Origin: Orthosia cruda
Taxonomy: Eukaryota; Arthropoda; Insecta; Lepidoptera; Noctuidae
Assembly (NCBI GenBank): GCA_964057195.1
Contig: OZ059836.1
Coordinates: forward strand, 21,444,279 to 21,508,278
DNA length: 64,000 nucleotides
Direction: 5' to 3'
Below the pieces are notes generated by a model. That model searched no databases and had not been told where the DNA came from. It was given only the letters and a program-made list of their open reading frames with translations. Within the stretch, counting starts at the first letter, position 1. The number at the start of each line of letters is the position of its first letter. Below, in pieces: positions 9,066 through 20,046 of this stretch. The position numbers and the translations under genes were made by a program.

Positions 9066-12000
9066 CATATTGATAAATAAATATAACAATTGCAATTTCG
9101 AATGAACTAAAGTAAATATTGACAAAAAAGGCCCGGGCATACTTTTTATTTTAGACTCAGTGCAATTCAGAACAAAACTTATTGTTACATCTGTTAGAAC
9201 TGTAGTTCATAACTTCATAAATTGTGCAAACGTCGATGAAATCTTTAATTATAACAAAAATGTCAGGCATCTCTCCGGTCGGTCCAAGTTATTTTCGCAA
9301 TAGCGCTAATTTTTCGCCTCATTTTAGGAAAATAAAGAAAAAATCCATATAAATTTAATTTGGGGCGAATGCGGAACAAATCAAACATTTACTAGATAGG
9401 AGATATTTAAAAATTAAGCAAGTAATTGACAGTCGGAAAAATAAGATGCGAAAAAAGCATAAACCTTAATCGATTTTGAAAACGAATAACATTAACCTAC
9501 GAAACGACAGACAGATCCAATAAATAAATTGATGTGTGACTTTATTTAATTTATCCAACGCGATTGGTTCATACGATGCGTGCAAAAGCAGGGGTAGAAA
9601 AATAAACAAGCTAATTCAATCAAAAAAAATCGGAGTTTTGATGTCTAAGAAAAACTCTGTATATGATACGAGAGATCCTTGCTTTCATAACAATTTGGTC
9701 TGGTCTAATCCTATTTTGCGAGATGTGCTCGACAGACCGAGTTTCAGAAAATTGATACAATTTATGTTCAAAATCCTTTCGTTCTCCGTAAAGATACTGT
9801 TCTGTTACATAATATTATGCTATTAGATATTATATTCATGAAGTTTTGGCTCAGGTAAAACAAATAAAGCCTTTTTATTTCACAAAAGCGACAGTGAAGT
9901 TTTTTTTTAAATTTCATTTCATGGTTGATGACAAAAAAATGCTTTGTGTCAGCTTGTCAACGTTTTCATGTATTTTTTTTAATACAAAATAAAAAAATAT
10001 TAACATAGGTATATAACACTAAAATTCGAATAAAGGTATAATAAAAATGAAATTGTTCATATTATCGTGAGATCCCAAACTACGGATTTTGTAATACGTC
10101 ATTTTTGAAATGAGGTAAAAAGGGTATGGGAATATCCCTTAAACATTTCGAGTCGCACAGTAAATTTCAAACCATATAGACATACGTGCTACGAATACAT
10201 GAATTCGAAAAATGTTGGCAATGTGGTCGACCGCGACTCATGATTGAATATGTTTTCTACGTCAGCTTCAGCAATTCCAAACGAACCTTTAGATATGAAT
10301 TCCAGGTTTGAAAATGTCTAGCTAAAAAATCTATTTTTCAATAAAATACTAGGTACCGACTTTCTAATAAAAACACTACAAAGTCAAACATTGGTTTCTT
10401 TTGGAAGTCGGTGTCTTTTGTAGGTACCAATTTTTTGCGTTATGGACGTTTAAGCAAAAGATGAAGCTAGTTGCACATTTGCAAGCGTCGGTAGGTGTAA
10501 ATGGAGAAGAACGTGCAATAAACTCCACGGACACTTATAGATACTCAACTAACCCACAAAAACAGCTAGGATCTATTATTTCTTTATACCAAAGATCTAT
10601 AACATTAACCTAGTTTCAAGAGCTGTTACATTTACTATTCGCACACATTACAACTGCTTTGGAAAGTCGTATGCGATGTATGCCTCTCCCTGGACCCGAC
10701 CACATAGCTTAGTAACTTCAGGACTAACGAGTGCGAGCCTGAAATTCATGAAAACAGCACACTGTGAAATATTTTCCAAGAGTTTATTACAGACCAGCTT
10801 TTTCTCTCGTCTTCGCTCCCGTTGCATATGCGGGCAAGTATGCGCTGAAACCGTGCATTTTTTCTATATAAACAGCCTGAGCACTGAGGGATGTTCTATC
10901 AGTAAAATAATTTTTGGGATTGGAACAGAACTGCCAGCGCAAACATACAATTTTACAATTCTTTATTAATATTAGTTATTATTTCCCAAGCTATTGGCCC
11001 TCTTCTCTAAAGCTTTAAAGATGATAATCCTTAAGTAATTACGTACCTTAATACGAATCTACAATATCCATTGAAAGGCACAATCTACAATACCTACCCT
11101 ACTTTTAACGCGGTAGGCGCACGAACACAAGAGGATGAAGGCAAATGGCAACATTCTTTTAATGAATTATTATTTTTCAATGCCGTTTCCGGTAAAATAT
11201 AAAATAAAATGTCGTTTCTTAATTGGGTGCGTCATAAAAACAAAAATATAGAGTTTACATACTTTCAAAGGTTTTTTGTTAACGATCCAAAAAGAAAAAA
11301 ACGAACATTAAAATAATATAAAAGGGCCTTCTAAAAGGTTAAAGTGCCTACCTACATATAGATACGTACTTGCTAAGTAAGTAAGTTTTTACCTAGGCGC
11401 AATCGCTTTTTCGGACTTCCCTTTGTGAAACAATAAGATATCGAATAGCTGCCCCTATTAACTAAGTTTTCTTTTATGAGAGAAAAATATTGGAAAAAGT
11501 ATTATTACACATAGTGTAATTTCTATAATGTATCACAAGTAGAAGGTATTTATTTATATACTTTATTGTACACCACAAAAACATACAGAACAAACAACAG
11601 AAATCCAACTAAGGATTTGACATTGGATAAATTTAATTGACATTTAATAATTGTTACTTTAATAATAACCATGTTTGTTTGTTTAATGACAATTAAACAA
11701 ACAAACATGGTTATTATTAAATGGTTGTCCAATTTATTTGTTTTCGAAATTGAGATTTACTATTTTGTTGTTATGTAATTTATTAATTTATCCAATGACT
11801 TTTATTACTGAAATTTAATTATTTGTACACCACTAAGACCAAACATGACCGATCTTAATCTATAATGTAATTTAATAACTTGCATGCTCTATATGTGTAC
11901 TCATGTTTCCACAAATAAATAATCTTGAATCTTGAACAACAACAAGCAACAAGGTATATATAGCCGAGTAGAAATCGACATTAAAATCGCAAAGCTTGAT

Positions 12001-12200
12001 GTAGTTCTGGATTTTTAATATGTTATATTTAATCCAAATTTAAAACTTTGAAAAAGCGAAAAAATTAGAAATTTTGGGCCTTTTTTCACTTTTACTCTAA
12101 AAGTCAAAAATTATGCGCTTTTCAACACACAAAATTCCGTACATTTTTAAAGCATTGCAACAATTTAAGCTCAACAGTAGCTTTATAAACCCTATATGAT
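9066..12200. other. Intergenic, no gene recognised
   Basis: AT-rich, with open stretches at 9536-9826 and 10676-10969 that lack motifs or splice support. Near 11540-11940 two LINE-like 3' ends face each other around a perfect hairpin at 11658-11721. No gene is supported. Confidence 0.45.
11658..11721. repeat. Perfect 30-bp inverted repeat (hairpin)
   Basis: Arms 11658-11687 and 11692-11721 are exact reverse complements with a 4-base GACA loop. It sits between two oppositely oriented LINE-like 3' ends. Confidence 0.9.
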
Positions 12201-12391
12201 CTATACTAATATTATAAAGAGAAAAGATTTGTATTTTGTATGTGACGAATAAACGTAAAATCTACTGGACCGATTCCAAAAATTCTTTCACCGTTGGTAG
12301 CTACACTATCCCCAGGTGACATAGACTTTTTATCTCTGTGTTCCCACGGGAACGGGAACTACTCGTGTGAAACAGCTAGGAGTCCGCTAGT
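12201..12391 (+). mobile_element. Helitron-like short element
   Basis: Begins CTATACTAATATTATAAAG and ends GTCCGCTAGT, containing ACTGGACCGATTCC and a GC-rich potential hairpin (CCACGGGAACGGGAAC). Related copies lie at 37690-37842 and 40414-40602. The CTAG-type end and lack of terminal inverted repeats suggest a non-autonomous Helitron. Confidence 0.65.
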
Positions 12392-14073
12392 AATAATATG
12401 TATCAGATTCACATTTATAATAATAATATGGAACATTTTTCCTTATTGCGCTTTTACTTATGTTTACATTACCATGTGTGTACACGGAGCTTATTATAAA
12501 TTGCCGCATATTACAATATATTGGGTGCGGGAAGCAATATCCGACTTATTGCTCCGAGCTTTGTTATTGGCTGTGTTATTCATATTAGTATTGAAGTATA
12601 ATAAGTTCCTATTTTATTATTATTTACTTATTAGTTAGTTATTTACTTATTATTAGTTACTTGATGCGAAATATATCTTGCATAAGATGCGCAGCAGCAT
12701 TCCGTCTTTTTTCGTGATTGGTACCTAGTTACCTTCGTTATTTACCTAATAAACAGGCGATCTCGCGATCGATAGTACATATACAAAATCGATCTGTGAT
12801 TACGATCAAAATATGTAAACTACCTATTGCAAAATAAATATTCTTTAAAGAATAAACTATTTTTTATAGCGGAACGCACTATCGGAATATAATAGAGGTC
12901 ATAGTCTACTCTATGCACGAATTTTTGAAATCTTTTCAGGTTTGTGGCCATATATAATTACCAAACATTTGACACCTACAAACTATTACGTTTATAAAAT
13001 TAAGTACCTGGAAATGTGGAAATACCGTGAGGAGACAACCAAGAAGGACATACTCTGATCTTGTTCACGAAACGGTCAGGTGCAAAGAACTCTTAAGTCA
13101 TAATTGTCATGCGTGTATGACCATTGATCATGTATAAACTTAAACAAAGCAAAGGAGTACGTAAAGATGTTAGCAGATGGCGTAGTTTCTGCATATCGTT
13201 ATGAGAAAAAGCCGTGACGTACGAGTAATTACCTAGAAATAGGAAATAATACTAGGATAATAAAAAGCAGTTATACGAAACCTGTTGTAAAATTACTAGT
13301 CGTTTAGTCACCGCATACTCTTGATGAGGATACTACGTTTTGTTGTGACTTGTGTCCATTCACATTTAAATATAGGCAGGTAGCTGAATAATATAACTTA
13401 TTATTAGCTGATACGAATAAGGAAAACATAGCGGTTTAATGCCGAGCACGTGGCATCAACATAAGCGCCGCGATTGCGAATATGCGGCCCTTGGTCATTG
13501 AGTAATATGTACCTTATAATTCATTATAATATATGGGCTTCACGCTTGCAAGGGAGACATGACGGCTCATTGGCTTACTGATTAGCGTAGCGGATCACGG
13601 TCGGGTTCGACTCCCATCCAGTTTTTTTTTTGTTTAGCTAGTCATGCGACACCATTCGTAGATTATTTTGTATGTAATTCGCCACACAACACACATCTCT
13701 GCATAATCCTACGGAGTATATCCGTCCCTCCTTGTATCGTTTTCGCAATGCTGGGGGTCGTGACCACATCATGGTTTTAAAACTTTCTCCTTTATTATGT
13801 TTATCCACTTGCTCCTGCAACATGCAGGGCTTCTGAGGCGTTAATGTTCAGCAAGGTTCGAATTGGGTCTGACCAGCGCGTGGCTTCTTCTACCTCTGGG
13901 TCGTTTTCCCTCGACTTTACTATTGACAATTACCTTAAGTGGGTTGTCACCAGGTTTGCGGGCGAGGCCATAGAATCAAATATCTTGCGAAGGCACACAT
14001 TTGATAATCTTGGCCTTAAACCGAGGTATATAGGCGTTATTAAATAAAAGTACATTTTACACTTTAAGGTCAT
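12392..14073. other. Intergenic with SINE/LINE remnants
   Basis: No host gene is recognised. A tRNA-like SINE head with a B-box-like GGGTTCGACTCCC lies at about 13560-13625, followed by T-rich sequence and a probable LINE-derived segment to about 14047. Confidence 0.4.
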
Positions 14074-14084
14074 TTTATTTTATT
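14074..14084 (-). terminator. Polyadenylation signals of moricin gene 1
   Basis: Two overlapping AATAAA motifs on the minus strand (TTTATT at 14074-14079 and 14079-14084), about 50 bases after the gene 1 stop codon. Confidence 0.6.
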
Positions 14085-14129
14085 TCAATATTATTATCAC
14101 TAAAATAAATGCGGTGTAGGAACATTTTT

Positions 14130-14851
14130 TTACTGCTGTTTTGATTCTTGATATATTTGGTGGCCAGTTCCGATGATACCGATCGCGCTTAGTCCATGTT
14201 TCTGAAAAAAGATTTCTTTAAGTTATTTGTTTGTCAGGTTCTCGTTGTTTTTCTTGTTATCTACATATACGTACGTAATTAAAACTGTTTAAATGTTATA
14301 CAGGGGCGTGGATCTTCATCACTTTTGAAATACCTACCTACAAAAAATACCGTAGATATTGATCTGATTTATCAAACTACAAAATTATTAGAAATTAATT
14401 TGGGATAAACAAAGAATAACACGCTTTTAGTATAACAATATGATGCCGAACGAATGACTAACGAAAGCATTATTTTGTTATGGTGGGCCAATGACTAAGA
14501 CTTCGCCTCTCGTGATTGAGGTCATGGGTTCAAATCCGGGCACCAATGTGACTTTTTCAATTCATATGTATTTCTAAGTTTATCTTGGACATCGCTGACA
14601 ATGGTGAAGGAAAATATGGTGAGGAAACCTGGACTGACAGTTTACTATTCGTAGATTTGTGCCCCATTTGTGTAATTGCTAGAAGACATTTCAGTGCGAG
14701 GGTAAACATATAAATAAATATTAAATATACTCACAATAACTTTACCGCCCTTCTTTAGCGCGCCGCCGATGCCCTTAGGGCTCGCGCTAGCTGAGCCCGT
14801 CATCAGCGCCAAAACTGCCAGCATCAGCACCACAAGACCGAACAGCTTCAT
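14130..14851 (-). CDS. Moricin-like antimicrobial peptide, gene 1
   Basis: Two exons: 14851-14735 (39 codons) and 14201-14130 (23 codons plus TAA), joined by a 533-bp phase-0 intron with donor GTGAGT and acceptor CAG; 62 residues. Residues 1-23 form a hydrophobic signal peptide ending TGSASA, so the mature peptide is about 39 residues. It starts SPKGIGGALKKGGKVI and continues in exon 2 with KHGLSAIGIIGTGHQIYQES. The cationic, glycine-rich N-terminal helix is typical of moricins, which are secreted into haemolymph and permeabilise bacterial membranes. It most resembles the moricin-like C/D peptides of Galleria as I remember them. The first ATG is the start; the open frame upstream has no ATG. 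A SINE lies in the intron next to exon 1. Confidence 0.9.
14490..14720 (+). mobile_element. tRNA-derived SINE (type B) in the gene 1 intron
   Basis: Has a tRNA-like head with B-box-like GGGTTCAAATCC and the body CACCAATGTGACTTTTTCAA, shared with 36835-37075 and, more diverged, with 15490-15790. It ends almost at the splice donor of exon 1 and accounts for much of this intron's length. Confidence 0.7.
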
Positions 14852-14884
14852 GATGGAAAGTAAGGTTTGAAACAAACTGTTGAT

Positions 14885-14949
14885 GACTAGTTTGTCGCCG
14901 AAGACTAGCTTCAAGTGATGATACCTCTCTCTCCCGGTGTCCTTTTATA
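14885..14949 (-). promoter_or_regulatory. Class I moricin promoter and leader, gene 1
   Basis: On the minus strand TATAAAAGG (14941-14949) is followed by CACCGGGA, ATCATCACTTGAAGCTAGTC and ACTAGTCATCAACAGT, nearly identical to the region before gene 5 (36033-36110). Transcription should start roughly 30 bases after the TATA box, near ATCATC. Similarity upstream of the TATA box fades within about 30 bases. Confidence 0.75.
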
Positions 14950-14984
14950 CGGCAATATATTCGTATGGGAAAAAACGCTCCTCA

Positions 14985-17259
14985 AACATCTTTGAATACC
15001 TATAGGGTTTTTAATGTTTTGTCACTATTGTATTTTGTTTTCCATTCATCTTAATCATCTGTGCGTAGTAAAACTCAATGAACTAGATACCTACTCATAC
15101 AGTTTACACGAGTATGTAGTTTTACGAGTATTTCCCTTTACGTGCGTAGTGTAAGTACCTATCTATTAATTTTCTACAAACACAAAACTATGCCACGAGC
15201 CCAGGCTTCTTTTGTTTCTATCTTATTCTACATTTGAATTTCAGAATTCGAAACATTTAAATACGTAATTTTGGAAAAACCAACTTTATGTCGTAAATGA
15301 CAAAGCCAAAATTCCAAAGAAATCCATACTTTATTTAGGATATTTTAATGACTACAATTAATGTTAACTTAAAAATCAAAAAAAAGGTTGCATCGAGACA
15401 TTAATCTTGGTCGTCTTTTGTGTTCGTTACCGTTTGTTTCGTCAGCTTTGTTATTTTATTAAATTGTATTTTAAGTGACATGATTTTACGTAAGTCGTGA
15501 AGGTCGCGGGTTTAATTTGGGCAAGTACCAATGTGACTTTCTATCAATTCATATGTACTGCCTGAGTTTTTCTTAGAGTTTGCTGACATCGGTTGAGGAA
15601 AAAATCGTGCAGAAACGAAGACTTGTAGTTAATATAAGTCTGAAATCGCCAACCCGCACTGAGCAAGCGTGGTGATTAATGCTAGTGTCTGCAATGCTCT
15701 GTATGAAATGATACCTTTGGACTGAAGTGGGACAGTAACAGGCTGTGTAGCATTTCGCTACAAGTCTTATCGGTATAGCCTCTTTTTTTGATTTGTCAAA
15801 CTAGTCGGTTACATTATACAAATTTTCAAATTACGTTTGATAAGAAAAGAGAAGTCAACCAAAACCAAACCAAACTAAACCATATTATTCATATTTATAT
15901 AACAGCTGTTAAAAGTGTTGATATTATTTGAAATGGCGAGCAGTATAGTCAGACAGGTCTAGACATAACACTAGATTCTCTGGACAAAGTTCAAAAAGGC
16001 TGGTGTACAACCAAGGGTCATATTATGAAAACTGGAATGTATTGTGGCTTCTGATTAATTATTCTTTGGAGTTTCGCTTTATCTCATATTGAAGACTCTT
16101 TTTGTAAAATGATTTGATTAGTCATTTCTTTCTCATTATAATAATATATCTGTTATTAGACTACGGAGCCAGCAGACTTCAAGGTTCCGTGTTTTTTACA
16201 CCGGTTTCCGTACATTTTTTTCAATGGCCTGAGTATTGCTACGAAAACTGAGATGCTGTTTCAGCCTGCAATCCGCCATAGGAGCGGTACTACAGAAGGT
16301 GGAATATTTCGTCTAGCGCGGATCGGCGACGAGTGGCTGACGTATCATTTCTATTTCCATTTATTTTTTTGTTAGAATTAACCAAGCAATTACGTGTTAG
16401 TTTCAACCTTCAAAATTTCACGGATTAGAACGTTTTAAGTCTTAAAGGATCTTGTTTCCACCTGGATATGCATCCAAGCAAGCCAGAATCTAACCAGTTG
16501 CAACTGCGTTGAGAATAGGTACATGTGCTCAGCATCATACACTCAAATCTAATCAAAATTTCACTCCTAAGTTTTTATTCTAACTAAGTATTTAAAATAA
16601 CTAACTCGATATCGATACCTGCAGTTCTTCTGTAATGCATTAACGTATTTTACTTTTTTGTATTCTTTTATATATTTTCGGTGTATTTTAAAATAAAATA
16701 TAAGTATTAATGCGGCGTTGTTTTTTTTACTTTTTTTAAATGCCACAGCTGGTATTATACATCTTTGAATGACAGAAAAATATTTAGAATTAGATTAATC
16801 AGACCCATTTTTATAGAAGGTATTTTAAATTTGTGAGGATCAAAGCCTACCCTTGTTAAATCCTTTTAGATTACCAGGATAAAAAGGACAGGTTTATGAT
16901 GAAAATTGTGCCAATTTTCCTTAAATGCTTTTATCCATCTTAGCCTAACTGAGTCCCCAAAAATATAAATTATAAGCAAACAACCATTTAAATATTTGCA
17001 TTTATATTGAGCATACCATAATCGTATTTATTTTCGCCACAAAATAATGGGAAAGGATACCAAAACACAGCTTTTTAACACATACTTGTACTCGGTGTGT
17101 TACGCATATATTATCTTCGCGAATGGTGAGATACCTCCGAGCGGAGCGGAGATAGGCTGGCTATGTTAGCCAGAACCAGTACGCACAATGGACAAAATGG
17201 GAGTCTCAGTGCGGTAAGTGGAGTCCCATTACAATATAATACATTCATTTAAAAGGTTT
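14985..17259. other. Intergenic between moricin genes 1 and 2
   Basis: No gene recognised. It includes a diverged type B SINE at about 15490-15790 (TGGGCAAGTACCAATGTGAC) and otherwise AT-rich sequence. Confidence 0.45.
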
Positions 17260-17270
17260 ACAGGTAAAAA

Positions 17271-17611
17271 GTGAGCAGTGGTAGCCCAGTGTGAGCAGTG
17301 ATGGCCCAGTGTGAGCAGTGATGGCCCAGTGGTAACGGCTGCGACTTATGTGTCGTAGGTCGTGGATTTGAACCCAGGCAGGCACTGAACTTTTTGTTGT
17401 ACGCAAAATACGCGCTTGGTCGTGGAGTTGCGGAAAAAAGCCGCCCGTTTTTTTATCCTAACCATGTCCTTGAATCAAAAATTCGAAGACATGTGACATC
17501 CACCAACCCGCACTAGGCCCGCGTGGTGGATTACGGCCCATTCCCTCTCACAGACAAGAGGCCTGTATCTCAGCCATGGGAACATTAAAAAGGCTGATGA
17601 TGATGATGATG
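17271..17611 (+). mobile_element. tRNA-derived SINE (type A)
   Basis: A-box-like TGGCCCAGTGG and B-box-like GATTTGAACCC form the tRNA-related head; the tail is a (GAT)n run. Flanked by an 11-bp target duplication ACAGGTAAAAA (17260-17270 and 17612-17622). The head is preceded by tandem copies of GTGAGCAGTGATGGCCCA, an unusual local expansion. It lies about 350 bp upstream of moricin gene 2. Confidence 0.88.
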
Positions 17612-17663
17612 ACAGGTAAAAATGCTATCAAACTCTTGTAATATTATCATTATATTGTAGATA

Positions 17664-17900
17664 CGATCTGTGTTTACACCTAAGGATCTGCCAATACACT
17701 AGTGGGTAACTATGTGTGACGTAAAAGCTCATGAAATATCGGCAACAGTTTCACTTACTTTATCCTCATTCTCTATTATACTTTTCCGCGCAAAATTTAA
17801 CTAACTAAATGGTGTAAATGACTAACACGAAAAACCCTCTCATTTGTCTGTTACCTTCGTTAGTATAAAGGGACTTTGAATTCTGAACAATCACCATTCA
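17664..17900 (+). promoter_or_regulatory. Class II moricin promoter, gene 2
   Basis: TATAAAG at 17864-17870 is followed by GGACTTTGAATTCTGA and AAGTTTGCACTTCTTCAG. A 22-bp element at 17817-17838 (starting AATGACTAACA, ending GAAAAACCCT) recurs before psi4 at 34494-34515 with the same 25-bp spacing to TATA. Homology with psi4 extends upstream through TTTATCC (a GATA-type site on the other strand) to about 17664. These are candidate immune-response elements, judged by conservation only. Confidence 0.7.
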
Positions 17901-17956
17901 AAGTTTGCACTTCTTCAGCTACCCACATCCAGTTGTATTAAACATTACCTTTAATC

Positions 17957-18413
17957 ATGAAGCTGTTCGGTCTCGTGGTGCTGATGCTGGCAGTGCTGGC
18001 GCTGATGACGGGCACAGCTAGCGCGAGCCCTAACGGCATCGGCGGCGCGATCAAAAAGGGCGGGAAAGTTATTGTGAGTATTATTTTCGTACTTCCATGT
18101 GTTTCTTTATAAGTTGGTACTTCAGCGATGTTTTAACTCTTATACTGGGTTGAATTCCACGAATTTCGCAGTTTTAAAAATATAGTAACATCTTTGTATG
18201 TATGTTTCGAAAATCTTTGTAGAGGTCCGTAAGTACTGCGATTTTGGAAAAAAAACAACTGCCTGCCTTGAAAAGATGTATGTAAGTTTTAGTTGATATT
18301 GAACAAAACTTTTAGTAATTATTCTTGTTATTTTTTTTCAGAAACACGGACTCAGCGCGATCGGTGTCATCGGAACTGGTCACCAAATATACCAAGAATC
18401 AAAACAACAGTAG
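17957..18413 (+). CDS. Moricin-like antimicrobial peptide, gene 2
   Basis: Exon 1 is 17957-18073 (39 codons), exon 2 18342-18413 (23 codons plus TAG), and the intron is 268 bp with GTGAGT donor and TTTTTTCAG acceptor; 62 residues. The signal peptide is residues 1-23 (MKLFGLVVLMLAVLALMTG...). The mature N-terminus, SPNGIGGAIKKGGKVI, differs from gene 1 by K26N and L32I; exon 2 begins KHGLSAIGVIGTGHQIYQES. The K26N change removes one positive charge. It should be a secreted membrane-active peptide like its paralogues. It has a class II promoter, so its induction may differ from genes 1 and 5. Confidence 0.92.
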
Positions 18414-18529
18414 AAAAAGTTCCTACACTGCATTTATAACACACGTCTTAATAACTAAGATAAATTATATTATTTTTATTAACCATAAACTAATTTTATT
18501 TTATTACATAATTTTAATTACTTCTCTGT

Positions 18530-18910
18530 TCGTGCAGTACGACTGTGGCACTCACTTCTACCTAAAATTCGTGATTTACAAAATATATATCTATTCAAGA
18601 AACAGGTCAAAGATCATTACCTCTCCACCATATTGTAATTATTATATACTATTAAATATGTATTTTTATCTTCTATATATTTAGTTAAGGTATATGTGTT
18701 ATTTATATATAATTAGTTATATAGTTGTTAGTCTATTTTATGTTGCCTTATTTCCTTCTACACATTGTGTCTTCGTATATCATCCAACTTTCCTGTCGCA
18801 GGTCTGCTGGAAGAAAGTTCTATTGAAATAAGCAGTACCTTTGTGATCTTCTATCTGTATTATTTATTTTCTCTGTTAAGTGTTTTGTGTGTATATAAAT
18901 AAATAAATAA
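18530..18910 (+). mobile_element. 3' end of a non-LTR retrotransposon
   Basis: A frame reading RLWHSLLPKIRDLQ and ending in STIL-stop at about 18635, followed by a T-rich 3' region with GTCTGCTGGAAGAAAGTTC and a terminal (TAAA)n run, as in insect LINE 3' ends. It lies about 120 bp after moricin gene 2. Confidence 0.6.
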
Positions 18911-20037
18911 ATATTTTCCCCCGATTTCTGAATTAGGTATTTGTAGTTGAGTATTTGTCAAACTCTAGTATTTAGCATTAAAGTAAGGTTTGACACGTAC
19001 GTCATTCCAAATACTCTATTCAGAAACCCACCCTAAGTCTTCTGGATGTTTTAAGTAGCTATGAAACACTATCCCTCTTATTAATAAACACAGAATAAAG
19101 TTATACCAAGTTTAAACCTATGAAAATGTATGGTTATTCCTTTGTTATTCCTGGTATAACTTTATTCCGTGTTTATGAATAAGAGGGTATAGGTATACAT
19201 TTATATTACATCACTAGTGGCCCACCCCGGCTTTGCCTGAGTCATAATAATTTATAGTCATAATAATTTATAGCTTTCAAATGGTGCAAGTTCTTTTTAA
19301 ATAGGTGTAGTGGTTTCAGAGATTACCCACACGTCTGAACAAACACGTGAAATTCGAACGTCTGTTTTTACCCGACAATGGCGAAGCCAAAAGGAAGGGA
19401 TATGATTTAAGCAGTCTATGTGTGTATGTTTGTATATATGTTACTCCATAGCGTCGTAACCATTCATCCTATTTTGATGGATGAGGTGTAAATCGATTCA
19501 TTATTATAGCCCCCGGGTTACCCGTAACAATTGACAGAAAAAGTTTTAATAAAAAACCCCCGACTGCTTAAGAAGCAAACTAAAAAGACGTAAACAAGAC
19601 AAAAATCATGCTGTGCAGTCGGAGGATACATATTCGCGAGCTGGCTGACCAAAACCAGATGTATCCTCAGACTGCACTGCATCATTTTCTTCTTTTGACG
19701 TCTTTCCATGTTTTTCAAAAGATTTCAAACATGATACAAATACTAGGCAGGATACGATAGCCAGGATCTCCAAACACAAAATACATTATATCTGCCCCAT
19801 ATAGGGGCGTAGGATATTAGTCTCGATTGGTACTAAAGCTGCAAGTTGACAAAGCTTTCTATCAAATATGTGTAAATGTTATGAGTTTATTTATGATGTC
19901 ATGTTGTAACAAATATGCGCACACCATTGTCTGCACTCTCATTAGATGGGTCGTAGCCACCAATCTAACACTGTAAGCACAGTTTTTCTATCATAACTAA
20001 CATCTTTTAAGTATAATCACGATTGTTGCATGCCCCA
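18911..20037. other. Non-coding with palindromic repeat remnants
   Basis: Contains an imperfect inverted repeat with arms near 19073-19110 and 19152-19189 (AATAAAGTTATACCA), and another around 19615-19680 (GAGGATACAT with ATGTATCCTC). From about 19905 the sequence is homologous to 39355 onward (see findings). No gene is supported. Confidence 0.5.
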
Positions 20038-20046
20038 AGTTATAAG

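Noticed and set aside
10676..10969. 97-codon plus-strand frame
   Set aside because: No motif, no splice context and an ordinary length for chance open frames in this sequence.
14852..14914. Upstream in-frame extension of moricin gene 1 (and similarly genes 5 and 6)
   Set aside because: The extension has no ATG, only TTG, and lies in the region expected to be 5' leader after the TATA box; the ATG giving a clean signal peptide was chosen.
14960..14980. NF-kB-like GGGAAAAAAC near gene 1 and AGGGTTTTTC near gene 2
   Set aside because: Neither fits the insect consensus well; only conservation of the 22-bp element is claimed.
17318..17385. Possible tRNA genes (also at 13560, 14500, 36370, 59466)
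   Set aside because: A- and B-box-like motifs are present, but no complete cloverleaf forms, and the heads are attached to repeated SINE bodies with target duplications.
18325..18684. 119-codon frame across moricin gene 2 exon 2
   Set aside because: It reads the exon in a different frame; exon 2 is fixed by the CAG acceptor and the conserved KHGLSAIG frame.
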